Below, in pieces: positions 25,390 to 33,543 of a stretch of 62,956 nt of DNA. The position numbers were made by a program, and so were the translations under genes. Source of the stretch: Clostridium sp. AM33-3 (GTDB lineage: Bacteria; Bacillota; Clostridia; Lachnospirales; Lachnospiraceae). Positions within the stretch are counted from its first letter, which is position 1. Every line of letters starts with the position of its first letter. The stretch is from NCBI RefSeq assembly GCF_003480315.1, contig NZ_QUIV01000005.1, positions 102,653-165,608 of the forward strand, read 5' to 3'. The notes beneath the pieces were generated by a model, which made no database searches, was not told the origin of the DNA, and saw only the letters and a program-made list of their open reading frames with translations.

Positions 25390-26178
25390 TCACGAAAAGT
25401 TCCCTTCCGGCGACAGTCCCTGGTTTGTTCCATAGGTATTATAAATCTGCTCAAAGGTCCCTTTCGGCGCCTGGGCGATAAAGGATGCGCCGCTGCCGTA
25501 CTTTCCATACAGCTTCATGATCTGGGCCATCTGGTCCTTCTCGATGGCTACGCAGCCGGAGGTATAGTCCTTAAATACACCGGAGCAGTGTAAAAACAGC
25601 GCGGAGCCCTGATTCTTGATGCCGTTCGGATTGAATCCGGCATCAATGGCGTAGTCATAATATCCGGCATAGCCGCTGCCGCCGACCCGCTCGCCTTCTT
25701 TGGAAATGTCACGGCTTAATTTGTTGGTATCGTCCTCCCAGACATAGGTGTCATCTACCTGGATATAATCGGAAGGAAAGCCCTCCAGTGCTTTGGCCTG
25801 TCCGAACGGGGTATTCATTCTAAATACTCCGATCGGCGTGGTCTTATCGCCAGAGTGCCGGTGATTGCTCATGCCATTCATACCAAGATATCCTGTTGTT
25901 TCCACACACTTCTCCCAGCTTCCTGCTGCGCTGCTCCGCTCAAAGGCATAAACATTGCAGCCACTTCCGCCGGTTCCTTCCACGATCACCAGTACCCGGG
26001 CTTCTTCCGGAAGCACAAAGCGGGATGCAGCTGCGGTTCCTGCCTCCCCGCTTCCGCTCTCCTGCGGCGCTTCAAAGCTTACGTTTGTTGCAGCTGCCGT
26101 GTTCTGTCCGCCTCCCGCTGTTAAAACCGGAGCAGAAAGAATCGCTGCCGCCATATAAATTCCTGCATGGATTCCCAT
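25390..26178 (-). CDS. L,D-transpeptidase family protein (YkuD domain)
   Basis: 262 aa. The N-terminal hydrophobic segment (residues 3-22) looks like a signal peptide, then a low-complexity Gly/Ala/Ser stretch to about residue 50. The catalytic signature is FLHCSGVFKDYTSGCVAI near residue 195, with the nucleophile Cys in SGC. The family forms 3-3 cross-links in peptidoglycan or attaches proteins to it; clostridial members of this shape may also be carboxypeptidase-like. It lies directly downstream of the two-component system genes, so regulation by them is plausible but unproved. Confidence 0.82.
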   Translation of the reverse strand: MGIHAGIYMAAAILSAPVLTAGGGQNTAAATNVSFEAPQESGSGEAGTAAASRFVLPEEARVLVIVEGTGGSGCNVYAFERSSAAGSWEKCVETTGYLGMNGMSNHRHSGDKTTPIGVFRMNTPFGQAKALEGFPSDYIQVDDTYVWEDDTNKLSRDISKEGERVGGSGYAGYYDYAIDAGFNPNGIKNQGSALFLHCSGVFKDYTSGCVAIEKDQMAQIMKLYGKYGSGASFIAQAPKGTFEQIYNTYGTNQGLSPEGNFS

Positions 26179-26196
26179 CTTTTATCCTGCCTTTCT

Positions 26197-26230
26197 GTTA
26201 CTGTTCACGCATTGCGCAAACAGCAATGAA
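26197..26230. repeat. Partial copy of repeat C
   Basis: GTTACTGTTCACGC, then ATTGCGCAAACAGCAATG, matches the left end of the longer element at 58686-58817 with one mismatch. The rest of that element is absent here. It sits between the response regulator and the L,D-transpeptidase gene. Confidence 0.7.
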
Positions 26231-26260
26231 TTTCTTCTATACTAGATAGAGCCTGGTTCT

Positions 26261-26953
26261 TTATACCTTGAACCTGTATCCCACGCCCCAGATGGTCTCA
26301 ATATACTGCGGCTTCGCGGTATTGAACTCGATCTTTTCACGGATTTTCTTGATGTGCACGGTTACCGTGGCAATATCTCCGATGGAATCCATATCCCAGA
26401 TTTCCCGGAACAGTTCCTCCTTTGTGTATACATGGTTTGGATTCTGGGCCAGGAAAGTCAGTAAATCAAATTCCTTCGTAGTAAAGTTCTTTTCCTCCCC
26501 GTTCACCCAGACTCTTCGGGCAGTCTTGTCAATTTTCAGTCCGCGAATCTCGATGATCTCATTCTCCGGACTTCCGCTTCCGATCAGACGCTCATAACGG
26601 GCCAGGTGAGCCTTCACCCGGGCCACCATCTCACTTGGGCTGAATGGCTTCGTCATGTAATCATCCGCCCCCAGGCCCAGGCCCCGGATCTTGTCAATAT
26701 CGTCCTTCTTTGCGGAAATCATGATGATCGGTGTATTCTTGGACTGGCGAAAACGCCTGCAGATCTCAAAGCCATCCATTCCCGGAAGCATGAGATCCAG
26801 GATCAGAAGATCAAAATCTTCGTTTAAAGCCCGCTCCAGACCGACATCTCCCTGTTCCTCCAGTTCTACCTCAAACCCGCTTAACTCCAGATAATCCTTC
26901 TCGAGCTCCGCGATGCTGGTCTCGTCTTCAATGATCAGAATTCTGCTGCTCAT
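26261..26953 (-). CDS. OmpR/PhoB family response regulator
   Basis: 230 aa. The receiver domain (residues 1-120) has the acidic pocket EDE near residue 9, the phosphoacceptor Asp in LLILDLMLPGMDG near 53, and the lysine in YMTKPF. The C-terminal winged helix (residues 130-230) is of the OmpR type, with TTKEFDLLTFLAQNPNHV and the terminal IETIWGVGYRF. Its start lies inside the 3' end of the kinase gene (26-base overlap), with AGGAGG upstream. The partner kinase precedes it; the stimulus is unknown. Confidence 0.93.
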   Translation of the reverse strand: MSSRILIIEDETSIAELEKDYLELSGFEVELEEQGDVGLERALNEDFDLLILDLMLPGMDGFEICRRFRQSKNTPIIMISAKKDDIDKIRGLGLGADDYMTKPFSPSEMVARVKAHLARYERLIGSGSPENEIIEIRGLKIDKTARRVWVNGEEKNFTTKEFDLLTFLAQNPNHVYTKEELFREIWDMDSIGDIATVTVHIKKIREKIEFNTAKPQYIETIWGVGYRFKV

Positions 26954-28043
26954 TTTGTATTACCTCCTGATATTTTCTCAGCACAAAATGCATCTCCGTG
27001 CCGATTCCTTCTTTGCTGGTGGCCCAGATACGGCCGCCGTGATCTTCAATGATCTTTTTCACAATGGAAAGTCCGATGCCGCTTCCGCCCTTGGAGGAAT
27101 TCCGTGAGGAATCCGTGCGGTAGAACCGGTCAAAAATATAGGGCAGATCCTTGGTAGCAATGCCCCGGCCGTTGTCCTCGATCTCCACCTGAATGAAATC
27201 GCCCACGTCCTTGATGCGGATGTTGATGATGCCCTTCGGCTTATCCAGATATTTGACGGAATTGCTGATGATGTTGTTGATGACACGCTTCATCTGCTCT
27301 GCGTCTGCAATGACTTCCACGTCCTCATTGACATAGTTAAAATACCCCAGCTCAATCCCCCGGGATTCCATGTCCAGACCGACCTCCTCCGCGCAGTCGC
27401 GGAAATAGCTGTTGACATTGATCTTACTAAACGTATAGGGAATCTTATTCGTATCAATCTTGGAATAAAAGGTCAGCTCATCGATCAGCCGGTCCATATC
27501 GTTGGCCTTGTTGTAAATGGTGCGGATGTATTTGTCCAACTTTTCCGGCGAGGATGCCACACCGTCCAGAATCCCCTCCACATAGCCTTTGATCGCCGTG
27601 ATCGGTGTTTTCAGATCATGGGAAATATTGCTGATCAGTTCCTTATTTTCATTGTCATACTGAATCTTCTGCTCCGCACTCTCCTTTAAACGGATGCGCA
27701 TCTCCTCAAAGTCCTGGCACAGCTCACCGATCTCGTCATCCTCCTCGATATCCAGCGTGAAATCCAGATTGCCGTCCCGGATCTTTCTGGTTGCCTCCTG
27801 AAGCTTGCTAAGCGGGCGCAGAATGGAACGGTACACCCAGATTGTCAGGGAACCGCAGATGAACATCAGCATCAGAACTGCCGTGATCATCAGCTGGGCT
27901 ACCATAGTTCTTACTTCCGGGCCAAACCGGTCCATCCGGTTGGCCATAAACAGACGGCCCACCGAAAGCATAAGGCCCACAAACATGATCGGAAGGACAC
28001 TAAACGTCACAAACGCAATGGCAAGACGCATTTTTAATCTCAT
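26928..28043 (-). CDS. Sensor histidine kinase (HAMP-HisKA-HATPase)
   Basis: 371 aa. Two transmembrane helices (residues about 7-28 and 48-71) enclose a very short extracytoplasmic loop of around 20 residues, so it probably senses the membrane itself or a partner. Then come HAMP (72-125), HisKA with the phosphohistidine in SNISHDLKTPITAI, and HATPase_c with N box NIISNSVKYL, G1 VEIEDNGRGI and G2 GGSGIGLSIV. The kinase gene precedes the regulator gene, the reverse of the usual order. Its ribosome-binding site GAGAGG lies in the descending arm of the ABC operon terminator (28044-28094). Confidence 0.93.
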   Translation of the reverse strand: MRLKMRLAIAFVTFSVLPIMFVGLMLSVGRLFMANRMDRFGPEVRTMVAQLMITAVLMLMFICGSLTIWVYRSILRPLSKLQEATRKIRDGNLDFTLDIEEDDEIGELCQDFEEMRIRLKESAEQKIQYDNENKELISNISHDLKTPITAIKGYVEGILDGVASSPEKLDKYIRTIYNKANDMDRLIDELTFYSKIDTNKIPYTFSKINVNSYFRDCAEEVGLDMESRGIELGYFNYVNEDVEVIADAEQMKRVINNIISNSVKYLDKPKGIINIRIKDVGDFIQVEIEDNGRGIATKDLPYIFDRFYRTDSSRNSSKGGSGIGLSIVKKIIEDHGGRIWATSKEGIGTEMHFVLRKYQEVIQNEQQNSDH

Positions 28044-28094
28044 AAAAAATACACCTCTCTCTACTGACTAACAGTATACCACAAGAGGTGTATT
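28044..28094 (-). terminator. Terminator of the ABC operon overlapping the kinase ribosome site
   Basis: AATACACCTCT (28048-28058) pairs over 11 bp with AGAGGTGTATT (28084-28094), and the leftward transcript ends in TTTTTT. The leftward descending arm AGAGGTGTATT contains the AGAGG just upstream of the kinase ATG, so the same hairpin ends the transporter message and would hide the kinase Shine-Dalgarno in read-through RNA. Confidence 0.75.
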
Positions 28095-28131
28095 CCGTGT
28101 ATTAAACTATTCTAAATTTTCAAACAATTTC

Positions 28132-28905
28132 TTAGTTTCCGCATTCGATGCTGATCTCATTGAATTTTTCCAGAATGTGATCGATCTGGATCTTCTTTTT
28201 CTCCTCACCGGCCTTGTCAATGATGGCATGGCCCTGATGCATCATCAGCAGACGGTTGCCGTATTCTACGGCGTAACGCAGGTTATGGGTCACCATGATG
28301 GTCGTGAGATGCTTCTCTTTTACCACCTTATCCGTCAGCTCCATAATGATGTCTGCGGTTTTCGGATCCAGTGCTGCCGTGTGCTCATCCAGGATCAGAA
28401 ATTCAATGGGAGTCATGGTGGACATGAGCAGTGCCATGGCCTGACGCTGTCCGCCGGAAAGCACGCCGACCTTCACATCCAGCTTATCTTCAAGTCCCAG
28501 GCCAAGCATATGAAGCTGTTCCCGGTAAAATTCCACCCGTTGGCGGTTGGTGCCCGGGCGCAGGTTGAAGGGCTTTCCCTTGTTATCGGCCAGAGCCATA
28601 TTTTCCAGAATCGTCATGGAAGGGCAGGTGCCCATGGCCGGGTTCTGATAGACACGGCCGATACGCTTCTGACGCTTAAACTCCGGCATGCCTGTAATAT
28701 CTTCATTTCCGATTTTGATCTGTCCCGCATCCAGCGGAATGCTACCGCAGATCAGGTTCAGCATGGAAGTTTTTCCGGAACCGTTGGAGCCCACCACTGA
28801 CACAAACTGTCCGTCCTCAATGGAAAGGGAGAAATCGTGGAACAGACACATTTCATTGACAGTGCCCGCATTATAATATTTATGGATGTGGTTTAACTCA
28901 AGCAT
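28132..28905 (-). CDS. ABC transporter ATP-binding protein (TrpXYZ-type amino acid uptake)
   Basis: 257 aa. Walker A GSNGSGKTSML, Q loop, signature VLSGGQRQAMAL, Walker B FLILDEHTAALD and the H loop VTHNL are complete. It energises the membrane protein encoded just upstream (8-base overlap at 28898-28905). In the family, this three-gene set with a DUF534-type binding protein takes up tryptophan or related aromatic amino acids. The upstream Trp T-box supports tryptophan. Confidence 0.88.
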   Translation of the reverse strand: MLELNHIHKYYNAGTVNEMCLFHDFSLSIEDGQFVSVVGSNGSGKTSMLNLICGSIPLDAGQIKIGNEDITGMPEFKRQKRIGRVYQNPAMGTCPSMTILENMALADNKGKPFNLRPGTNRQRVEFYREQLHMLGLGLEDKLDVKVGVLSGGQRQAMALLMSTMTPIEFLILDEHTAALDPKTADIIMELTDKVVKEKHLTTIMVTHNLRYAVEYGNRLLMMHQGHAIIDKAGEEKKKIQIDHILEKFNEISIECGN

Positions 28906-29782
28906 GCGCCTTTACCTTCCTTTCCTTCCGGTTGCTGGCAACCAGGATGATCAAAAACAGAACTGCCGTGATCAGCTTTAAGTCTGATGCTGCCATGCCC
29001 AGGGCGATGGCCAGGGATACGCAGGCCTTATAGACAATGGAACCGAAGATGACTGCTGTAGTTGCCTTCACACCATGAAACCTCTTCAGCAGCTTGGTTC
29101 CGATGATCACGCTGGCCAGGCCGATCACCATGGTGCCGGTTCCGGTGCTGACCTCAAAGAAGCCTTTCTGCTGGCAGTACACACAGCCCGCCAGAGCTAC
29201 AAAGCCATTTGCGAGAGCCAGTCCCAGGATCTTCACCATGCCCTTATCCTTTGCCAGAGAGGTAACCAGCACCTCGTTATCACCGACTGCCCTCAGCAGA
29301 TAGCCGGCCCGGGTCTTTAAGAACAGATCCAGCAGGATCTTACAGAGCAGGACGATCACGAACAGGATGATGCAGACCAGATACGGATCCAGTGCCTCCG
29401 GCACGGCAGCATCCAGAAATGTGTTCTCAAAAATTGTTTCCTTGCTGAAGATCGGCAGGTTTGCCTTCCCCGCGATCCGCAGGTTAATGGAGTAAAGCGC
29501 TGTCATCATGATGATGCCGGAGAGCAGGTCCCGTACCTTCAGCTTCACATGGATCAGACCGGTAATGCATCCGGCCAGCAGTCCTGCCGCAAAGCTCAGG
29601 ACCAGAGTCAGTGCCGGATGTACCCCCTTCAGGATCAGCATAGCTGTGACAGCCGCTCCCATCGGGAACGTGCCGTCCACAGACAGATCCGGAAAATCCA
29701 GGATTTTGTAGGTAATATATAAGCCAAGTGCCATGATCGCGTAGATCAGACCTTCTTCCATGACGCCAATGATGATAGACAT
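28898..29782 (-). CDS. ABC transporter permease (TrpXYZ-type)
   Basis: 294 aa polytopic membrane protein with about eight hydrophobic segments, of the BPD_transp_2 class also used by branched-chain amino acid importers. Its start IIGVMEEGLIYAIMALGLYI and the motif FPDLSVDGTFPMGAAVTAML are characteristic of this class. It lies between the binding protein (47 bases upstream) and the ATPase gene, and forms the pore of the tryptophan-type transporter inferred from the T-box. Confidence 0.88.
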   Translation of the reverse strand: MSIIIGVMEEGLIYAIMALGLYITYKILDFPDLSVDGTFPMGAAVTAMLILKGVHPALTLVLSFAAGLLAGCITGLIHVKLKVRDLLSGIIMMTALYSINLRIAGKANLPIFSKETIFENTFLDAAVPEALDPYLVCIILFVIVLLCKILLDLFLKTRAGYLLRAVGDNEVLVTSLAKDKGMVKILGLALANGFVALAGCVYCQQKGFFEVSTGTGTMVIGLASVIIGTKLLKRFHGVKATTAVIFGSIVYKACVSLAIALGMAASDLKLITAVLFLIILVASNRKERKVKAHA

Positions 29783-29829
29783 TTGTTTCCTCCGATTTCT
29801 AAGAGCATGTATTCTTTTATGAATACCCT

Positions 29830-30921
29830 CTAGTTGGTGATAATCTCATCGAACAGTGCTGCCGCGTTGTCGGAAAGCTCTGCCGGAATGGTGATACCAA
29901 GATTTTCTGCAACCTTGTTGTTTCCATAGAAAGCTGCCTCTTCGATAATCTCAAAGTTCATCTCGCTTGCCTTCTTTTCGCCCTTTAATACTTTTGCTGC
30001 CATCTTACCAGTCTGCTCGCCAAGGCTTACATAATCCAGGCCAACCGCTGCAAGACAGCCGATCTTAACCTGCTCGATCTCGCTTCCGAATACCGGGATG
30101 TTTTTCTTTGCTGCCTTATCCAGGATTACCGGAAGGGAGCTTACCACGGTATTGTCGGTTAAGTTATTGATACAGTCAACTTTCTCTACCAGGGCATCTG
30201 CTGCTAACGGGATGTCTGCGGTAGAAGAAATACCACTCTCTACAATCTCAAAGCCATACTCCGGTGCTGCTTCCTTGTATTCCTCGATCGCGGACACGGA
30301 ATTGATCTCGCTGGTGCTGTACATGATACCGATGGTCTTTGCATCCGGAAGCATGGTGCGGATCATCTTTAACTGACTTTCAACCGGAAGCTTGTCGCTG
30401 GTACCGGTGATCTCTCCGACCGGGGTTCCGTCTGTGTTAGCAAGCTCTGCCAGTATCGGATCGGTAACTGCGGTGTAGATCACCGGTACGCCAGCATCCT
30501 TTGCTGCGCTGTAGGCACTCTGGGCGATCGGGGTTGCAATGGCACAGATCAGATCGGCTTTCTTGGAAAGGAAGTTGTTCATGATCTGGCTTGCAGTGCC
30601 GCCGTCTGCCTGTGCGTTCTCATAAAGGACGGTCAGGTTCTTGCCCTCCACGATACCCTCATCTGCAAGGCCCTGCAAAAATCCGGTACGGCAGTTATCT
30701 AAGGAGCCGTGCTCTGCGAACTGGCCGATACCTACGGTATACTCGCCATCGGCAAGCTCCACACCTGCTGCTTCTGCGGTAGTTTCCGCTGTGGAAGCTT
30801 CTGCTGTGGTTTCTGCTGCCTTTGTGTCTGCTGCAGTGGTCTCTGCGGTCTTGCTGCCGCATCCTGCCAATGCCATCATTGCTGCCATTGCTGCTGCCAT
30901 AACCTTCACACTTTTTCTCAT
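29830..30921 (-). CDS. ABC transporter substrate-binding lipoprotein, TrpX-like (DUF534)
   Basis: 363 aa. Signal peptide with lipobox LAGC at residues 18-21, an Ala/Thr/Glu-rich linker with repeated AAETTAE units (residues 27-52), then a periplasmic-binding-protein fold of the ABC_sub_bind family (VGIGQFAEHGSLDNC, ATPIAQSA, IGIMYSTSEINS). It captures the substrate outside the membrane; the T-box specifier UGG indicates tryptophan. It is the first gene of the operon, and GGAGG follows the leader terminator immediately. Confidence 0.9.
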   Translation of the reverse strand: MRKSVKVMAAAMAAMMALAGCGSKTAETTAADTKAAETTAEASTAETTAEAAGVELADGEYTVGIGQFAEHGSLDNCRTGFLQGLADEGIVEGKNLTVLYENAQADGGTASQIMNNFLSKKADLICAIATPIAQSAYSAAKDAGVPVIYTAVTDPILAELANTDGTPVGEITGTSDKLPVESQLKMIRTMLPDAKTIGIMYSTSEINSVSAIEEYKEAAPEYGFEIVESGISSTADIPLAADALVEKVDCINNLTDNTVVSSLPVILDKAAKKNIPVFGSEIEQVKIGCLAAVGLDYVSLGEQTGKMAAKVLKGEKKASEMNFEIIEEAAFYGNNKVAENLGITIPAELSDNAAALFDEIITN

Positions 30922-30941
30922 AATCGTTTCCTCCTTAAAAT

Positions 30942-31239
30942 AAAAAAAATCTCAAATACAGAAATAAATCTGTATTTGAGACGAATATACTTAATCCGCG
31001 GTACCACTCAAATTGGTTTGCACCCACTCACCCGTATACTAACATATACGCCGCCAGGTAACGGTTGCGGTTTCCGTCAGTTCCTACTTTCTGTGCCTTT
31101 TTGCTCACCAGCCTCGATTTCAGATCTGCCCTCGAAAGTCCATTCAGCAATTCCTTCCATACTGCAATCCCACCACCTGCAGCTCTCTGTGATATCAGCG
31201 AAGTGCTTACTCCTCTTTCTCATCGGTTTGTCGTTGTTG
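30942..31239 (-). promoter_or_regulatory. T-box riboswitch, tryptophan-specific (specifier UGG)
   Basis: The leftward leader contains the canonical T-box parts in order: the AGAGAG element, GGTGGTG, the specifier region CTGAATGGACTTTCGAG with UGG at 31142-31140, the T-box sequence GAGTGGTACCGCGG (31009-30996), and an intrinsic terminator TCTCAAATACAG/CTGTATTTGAGA (30981-30950) with TTTTTTTT. Uncharged tRNA-Trp would pair with UGG and the T-box bulge and prevent termination, switching on the transporter during tryptophan starvation. Confidence 0.93.
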
Positions 31240-31245
31240 CTACCT

Positions 31246-31274
31246 ATCATAATGCGGCAGAACGGATTTGTCAA
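31246..31274 (-). promoter_or_regulatory. SigA-type promoter TTGACA-17-TATGAT for the T-box operon
   Basis: Reading leftward, TTGACA (31274-31269), a 17-base spacer, and TATGAT (31251-31246); transcription should start near 31239, just before the T-box stem I. Confidence 0.85.
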
Positions 31275-31316
31275 TCATTTTTTTCAGACAATTAATTATT
31301 AATTATTAATCAGTCC

Positions 31317-31351
31317 GACAGGAGAGTGCCGTGAAATAGGACTCCCCTGTC
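31317..31351 (-). terminator. Hairpin after recG
   Basis: GACAGGAGAGT (31317-31327) pairs with ACTCCCCTGTC (31341-31351), one mismatch. There is no clear T-tract. It resembles the hairpin at 33458-33491 on the other side of recG. Confidence 0.55.
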
Positions 31352-31367
31352 TACGTTACTGGCTATA

Positions 31368-33440
31368 TCATAAATTCAGTTTATCGTAGCTCTTACTCAG
31401 ATACACATCCAACCGATCCTTTAGCGCCCGGTACTCTCCCTGCTCCAGCTCCGGGTCACGTTCCAGAATACGGTTTACTTCTTCTGATACGGTCTTTAAC
31501 AGATTTGCGTCGGTAAAGATGTCCGCGATCTTAAATTCCATATCACCGCTCTGGCGTATACCGAAAAAGTCTCCCGGGCCACGCAGCTTCAGATCCTCAG
31601 AGGCAATGTAGAAGCCGTCATTCGATCGGTTTAAGATATCCAGTCGCTCCTGGGTACCATCCTGGTCAGAGCAGTTCACCATGATACAGTAGGACTGATG
31701 CGCGCCCCGGCCCACACGGCCGCGGAGCTGATGAAGCTGGGCCAGTCCGAAACGCTCCGCATTCTCGATCATCATGACCGTGGCATTCGGAACATTCACA
31801 CCGACTTCGACAACGGTTGTGGAAACAAGCACCTGGATTTCACCTGAAGCAAAACGCTCCATGATCTTATTTTTCTCTTTGCCTTTCATTTTTCCGTGCA
31901 GGTACTCCACGGTGATGCCTGCAGGCAGCTTTTCCCGCAGAAGCTTTGTGTAGTCCAGCACATTTTCCGCCTCGATCATCTCGCTCTCCTCTACCATGGG
32001 ACAGATGACGTAGGCCTGGCGCCCGGCAGCAATTTCCCTGGCAATGAACTGATATGCCTTGTCCCGGTACCCGGTGTTTACCACACAGTTTTTGACAGGC
32101 AGACGCTCAGCCGGCATCTCATCAATAATAGAAATATCCAGATCTCCATACAGAATGATAGCCAGAGTCCTGGGGATCGGGGTGGCACTCATGACCAGCA
32201 CATGCGGTGTCAGCTCCGGATCATGTTCACTGCCCTTGTTTCCCAGGGCCTCCCGCTGCCCTACGCCGAACCGGTGCTGCTCATCGGTAATGACCAGGGC
32301 CAGCCGGTCATAATGCACCTTTTCCTGGATCAGGGCATGAGTTCCCACTATGATATCTGCCTCGTGGGAAGCAATCTTTTCGTAGGCCAGACGTTTTTCC
32401 TTTGCCGTCATGGAACCTGTCACCAGAACCACCTGCATTTCAATCCCGTAAGTGGAAAACAGACCGGTAATGGATTCGTAGTGCTGCTTTGCCAGAACCT
32501 CGGTCGGAGCCATCAAGGCCCCCTGACAGCCGTTCATAGCCGTTTCCAGAAGGGCCAGTACTGCCACAATAGTTTTTCCGGAGCCCACATCGCCCTGTAC
32601 CAGACGGTTCATGACCAGTCCGCTTTCCAGATCCCTCCGCACCTCTTCCAGAACCTTTTTCTGGGCACCGGTCAGCTCATAGGGCAGAGAATCCAGGAGT
32701 TGATCGACCTTCGCTGACCGCGGGATCACATAGCTGCTTTTTAAGTCCTGACGTTTTTCCTTTAACCGGCGCACAGAAAGAAGAAAGAACAGAAATTCAT
32801 CAAACACCAGGCGCTTTCTGGCAAAGAGCAGTTCCTTCCGGTCTGCCGGAAAATGGATATGCTCGATCGCATAATTGTATTCTGCCAGTTCGTAACGGCT
32901 GCGAAGCTCCTCCGGCAGGTACTCCCGCTCCATCTGCCGCTGTTCCAGTGCCTGCTGCACTGCACGGGTGATGGCCTTATTGCCCAGTCCCTTTGTCTGC
33001 CCATACACCGGCTGCATGGAATGCATGATGCCGCGATACTGTTCCGGTGTAAATACCTCCGGCTGCTCCATAGTCAGCCGTCCGTTTTTTTTTACCACAC
33101 GGCCTCGAAAAATGAGGATCTGGCCCATCTGCAGAACAGTGCGCAGATAAGGCATATTATACCAGGTCAGCTGCAGTGCCCCGGTCATATCCCGTACGTC
33201 CGTGATCACAACCTGGATATTCTTAAAACGGCGCACGGACGGCGTCTTCATAAGCTGGCCGGATACCGCAAACATCCCTTTTTCCCGCAGTTTTCCAACA
33301 GGAACCGGTTCTTCGTAGGCATCGTAGGCACGCGGGTAATCGTGAAGCAGCTCCTCTACAGTCTCAACTCCCAGTTTTGCAAACAAGCCTGCCGTTTTTT
33401 CCCCAATTCCCTTCAGGACGGTAATTGGCTGCTGATTCAT
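31368..33440 (-). CDS. recG: ATP-dependent DNA helicase RecG
   Basis: 690 aa, full length. An N-terminal wedge/OB domain is followed by the helicase core: Walker A LVQGDVGSGKTIVA, DEQH box VITDEQHRFGVGQRE, SATPIPRTLA, and the RecG motif QLRGRVGRG near residue 583. RecG regresses stalled replication forks and branch-migrates Holliday junctions. I chose the ATG at 33440 (MNQQPITV), seven bases after AGGAG; the ATG two codons upstream is too close and a longer frame to 33494 runs through a terminator hairpin. Confidence 0.95.
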   Translation of the reverse strand: MNQQPITVLKGIGEKTAGLFAKLGVETVEELLHDYPRAYDAYEEPVPVGKLREKGMFAVSGQLMKTPSVRRFKNIQVVITDVRDMTGALQLTWYNMPYLRTVLQMGQILIFRGRVVKKNGRLTMEQPEVFTPEQYRGIMHSMQPVYGQTKGLGNKAITRAVQQALEQRQMEREYLPEELRSRYELAEYNYAIEHIHFPADRKELLFARKRLVFDEFLFFLLSVRRLKEKRQDLKSSYVIPRSAKVDQLLDSLPYELTGAQKKVLEEVRRDLESGLVMNRLVQGDVGSGKTIVAVLALLETAMNGCQGALMAPTEVLAKQHYESITGLFSTYGIEMQVVLVTGSMTAKEKRLAYEKIASHEADIIVGTHALIQEKVHYDRLALVITDEQHRFGVGQREALGNKGSEHDPELTPHVLVMSATPIPRTLAIILYGDLDISIIDEMPAERLPVKNCVVNTGYRDKAYQFIAREIAAGRQAYVICPMVEESEMIEAENVLDYTKLLREKLPAGITVEYLHGKMKGKEKNKIMERFASGEIQVLVSTTVVEVGVNVPNATVMMIENAERFGLAQLHQLRGRVGRGAHQSYCIMVNCSDQDGTQERLDILNRSNDGFYIASEDLKLRGPGDFFGIRQSGDMEFKIADIFTDANLLKTVSEEVNRILERDPELEQGEYRALKDRLDVYLSKSYDKLNL

Positions 33441-33457
33441 AATCATTCTCCTATATG

Positions 33458-33491
33458 TAAAAGGAGAGTCATCCGTAAAGACAACTCCCCT
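33458..33491 (-). terminator. Intrinsic terminator of the asp23-fakA operon
   Basis: Leftward, AGGGGAGT (33491-33484) pairs with ACTCTCCT (33469-33462), followed by TTTTA. It is 53 bases after the fakA stop and just before recG. Confidence 0.65.
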
Positions 33492-33543
33492 CATATTTTC
33501 GCCTTACTGCAATGTGTACGTTTCCAACTGCATGCTGCTGCGG

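Noticed and set aside
30591..31302. Rightward open frames over the T-box and the lipoprotein gene
   Set aside because: The sequence is fully explained by the leftward T-box leader and lipoprotein signal region.
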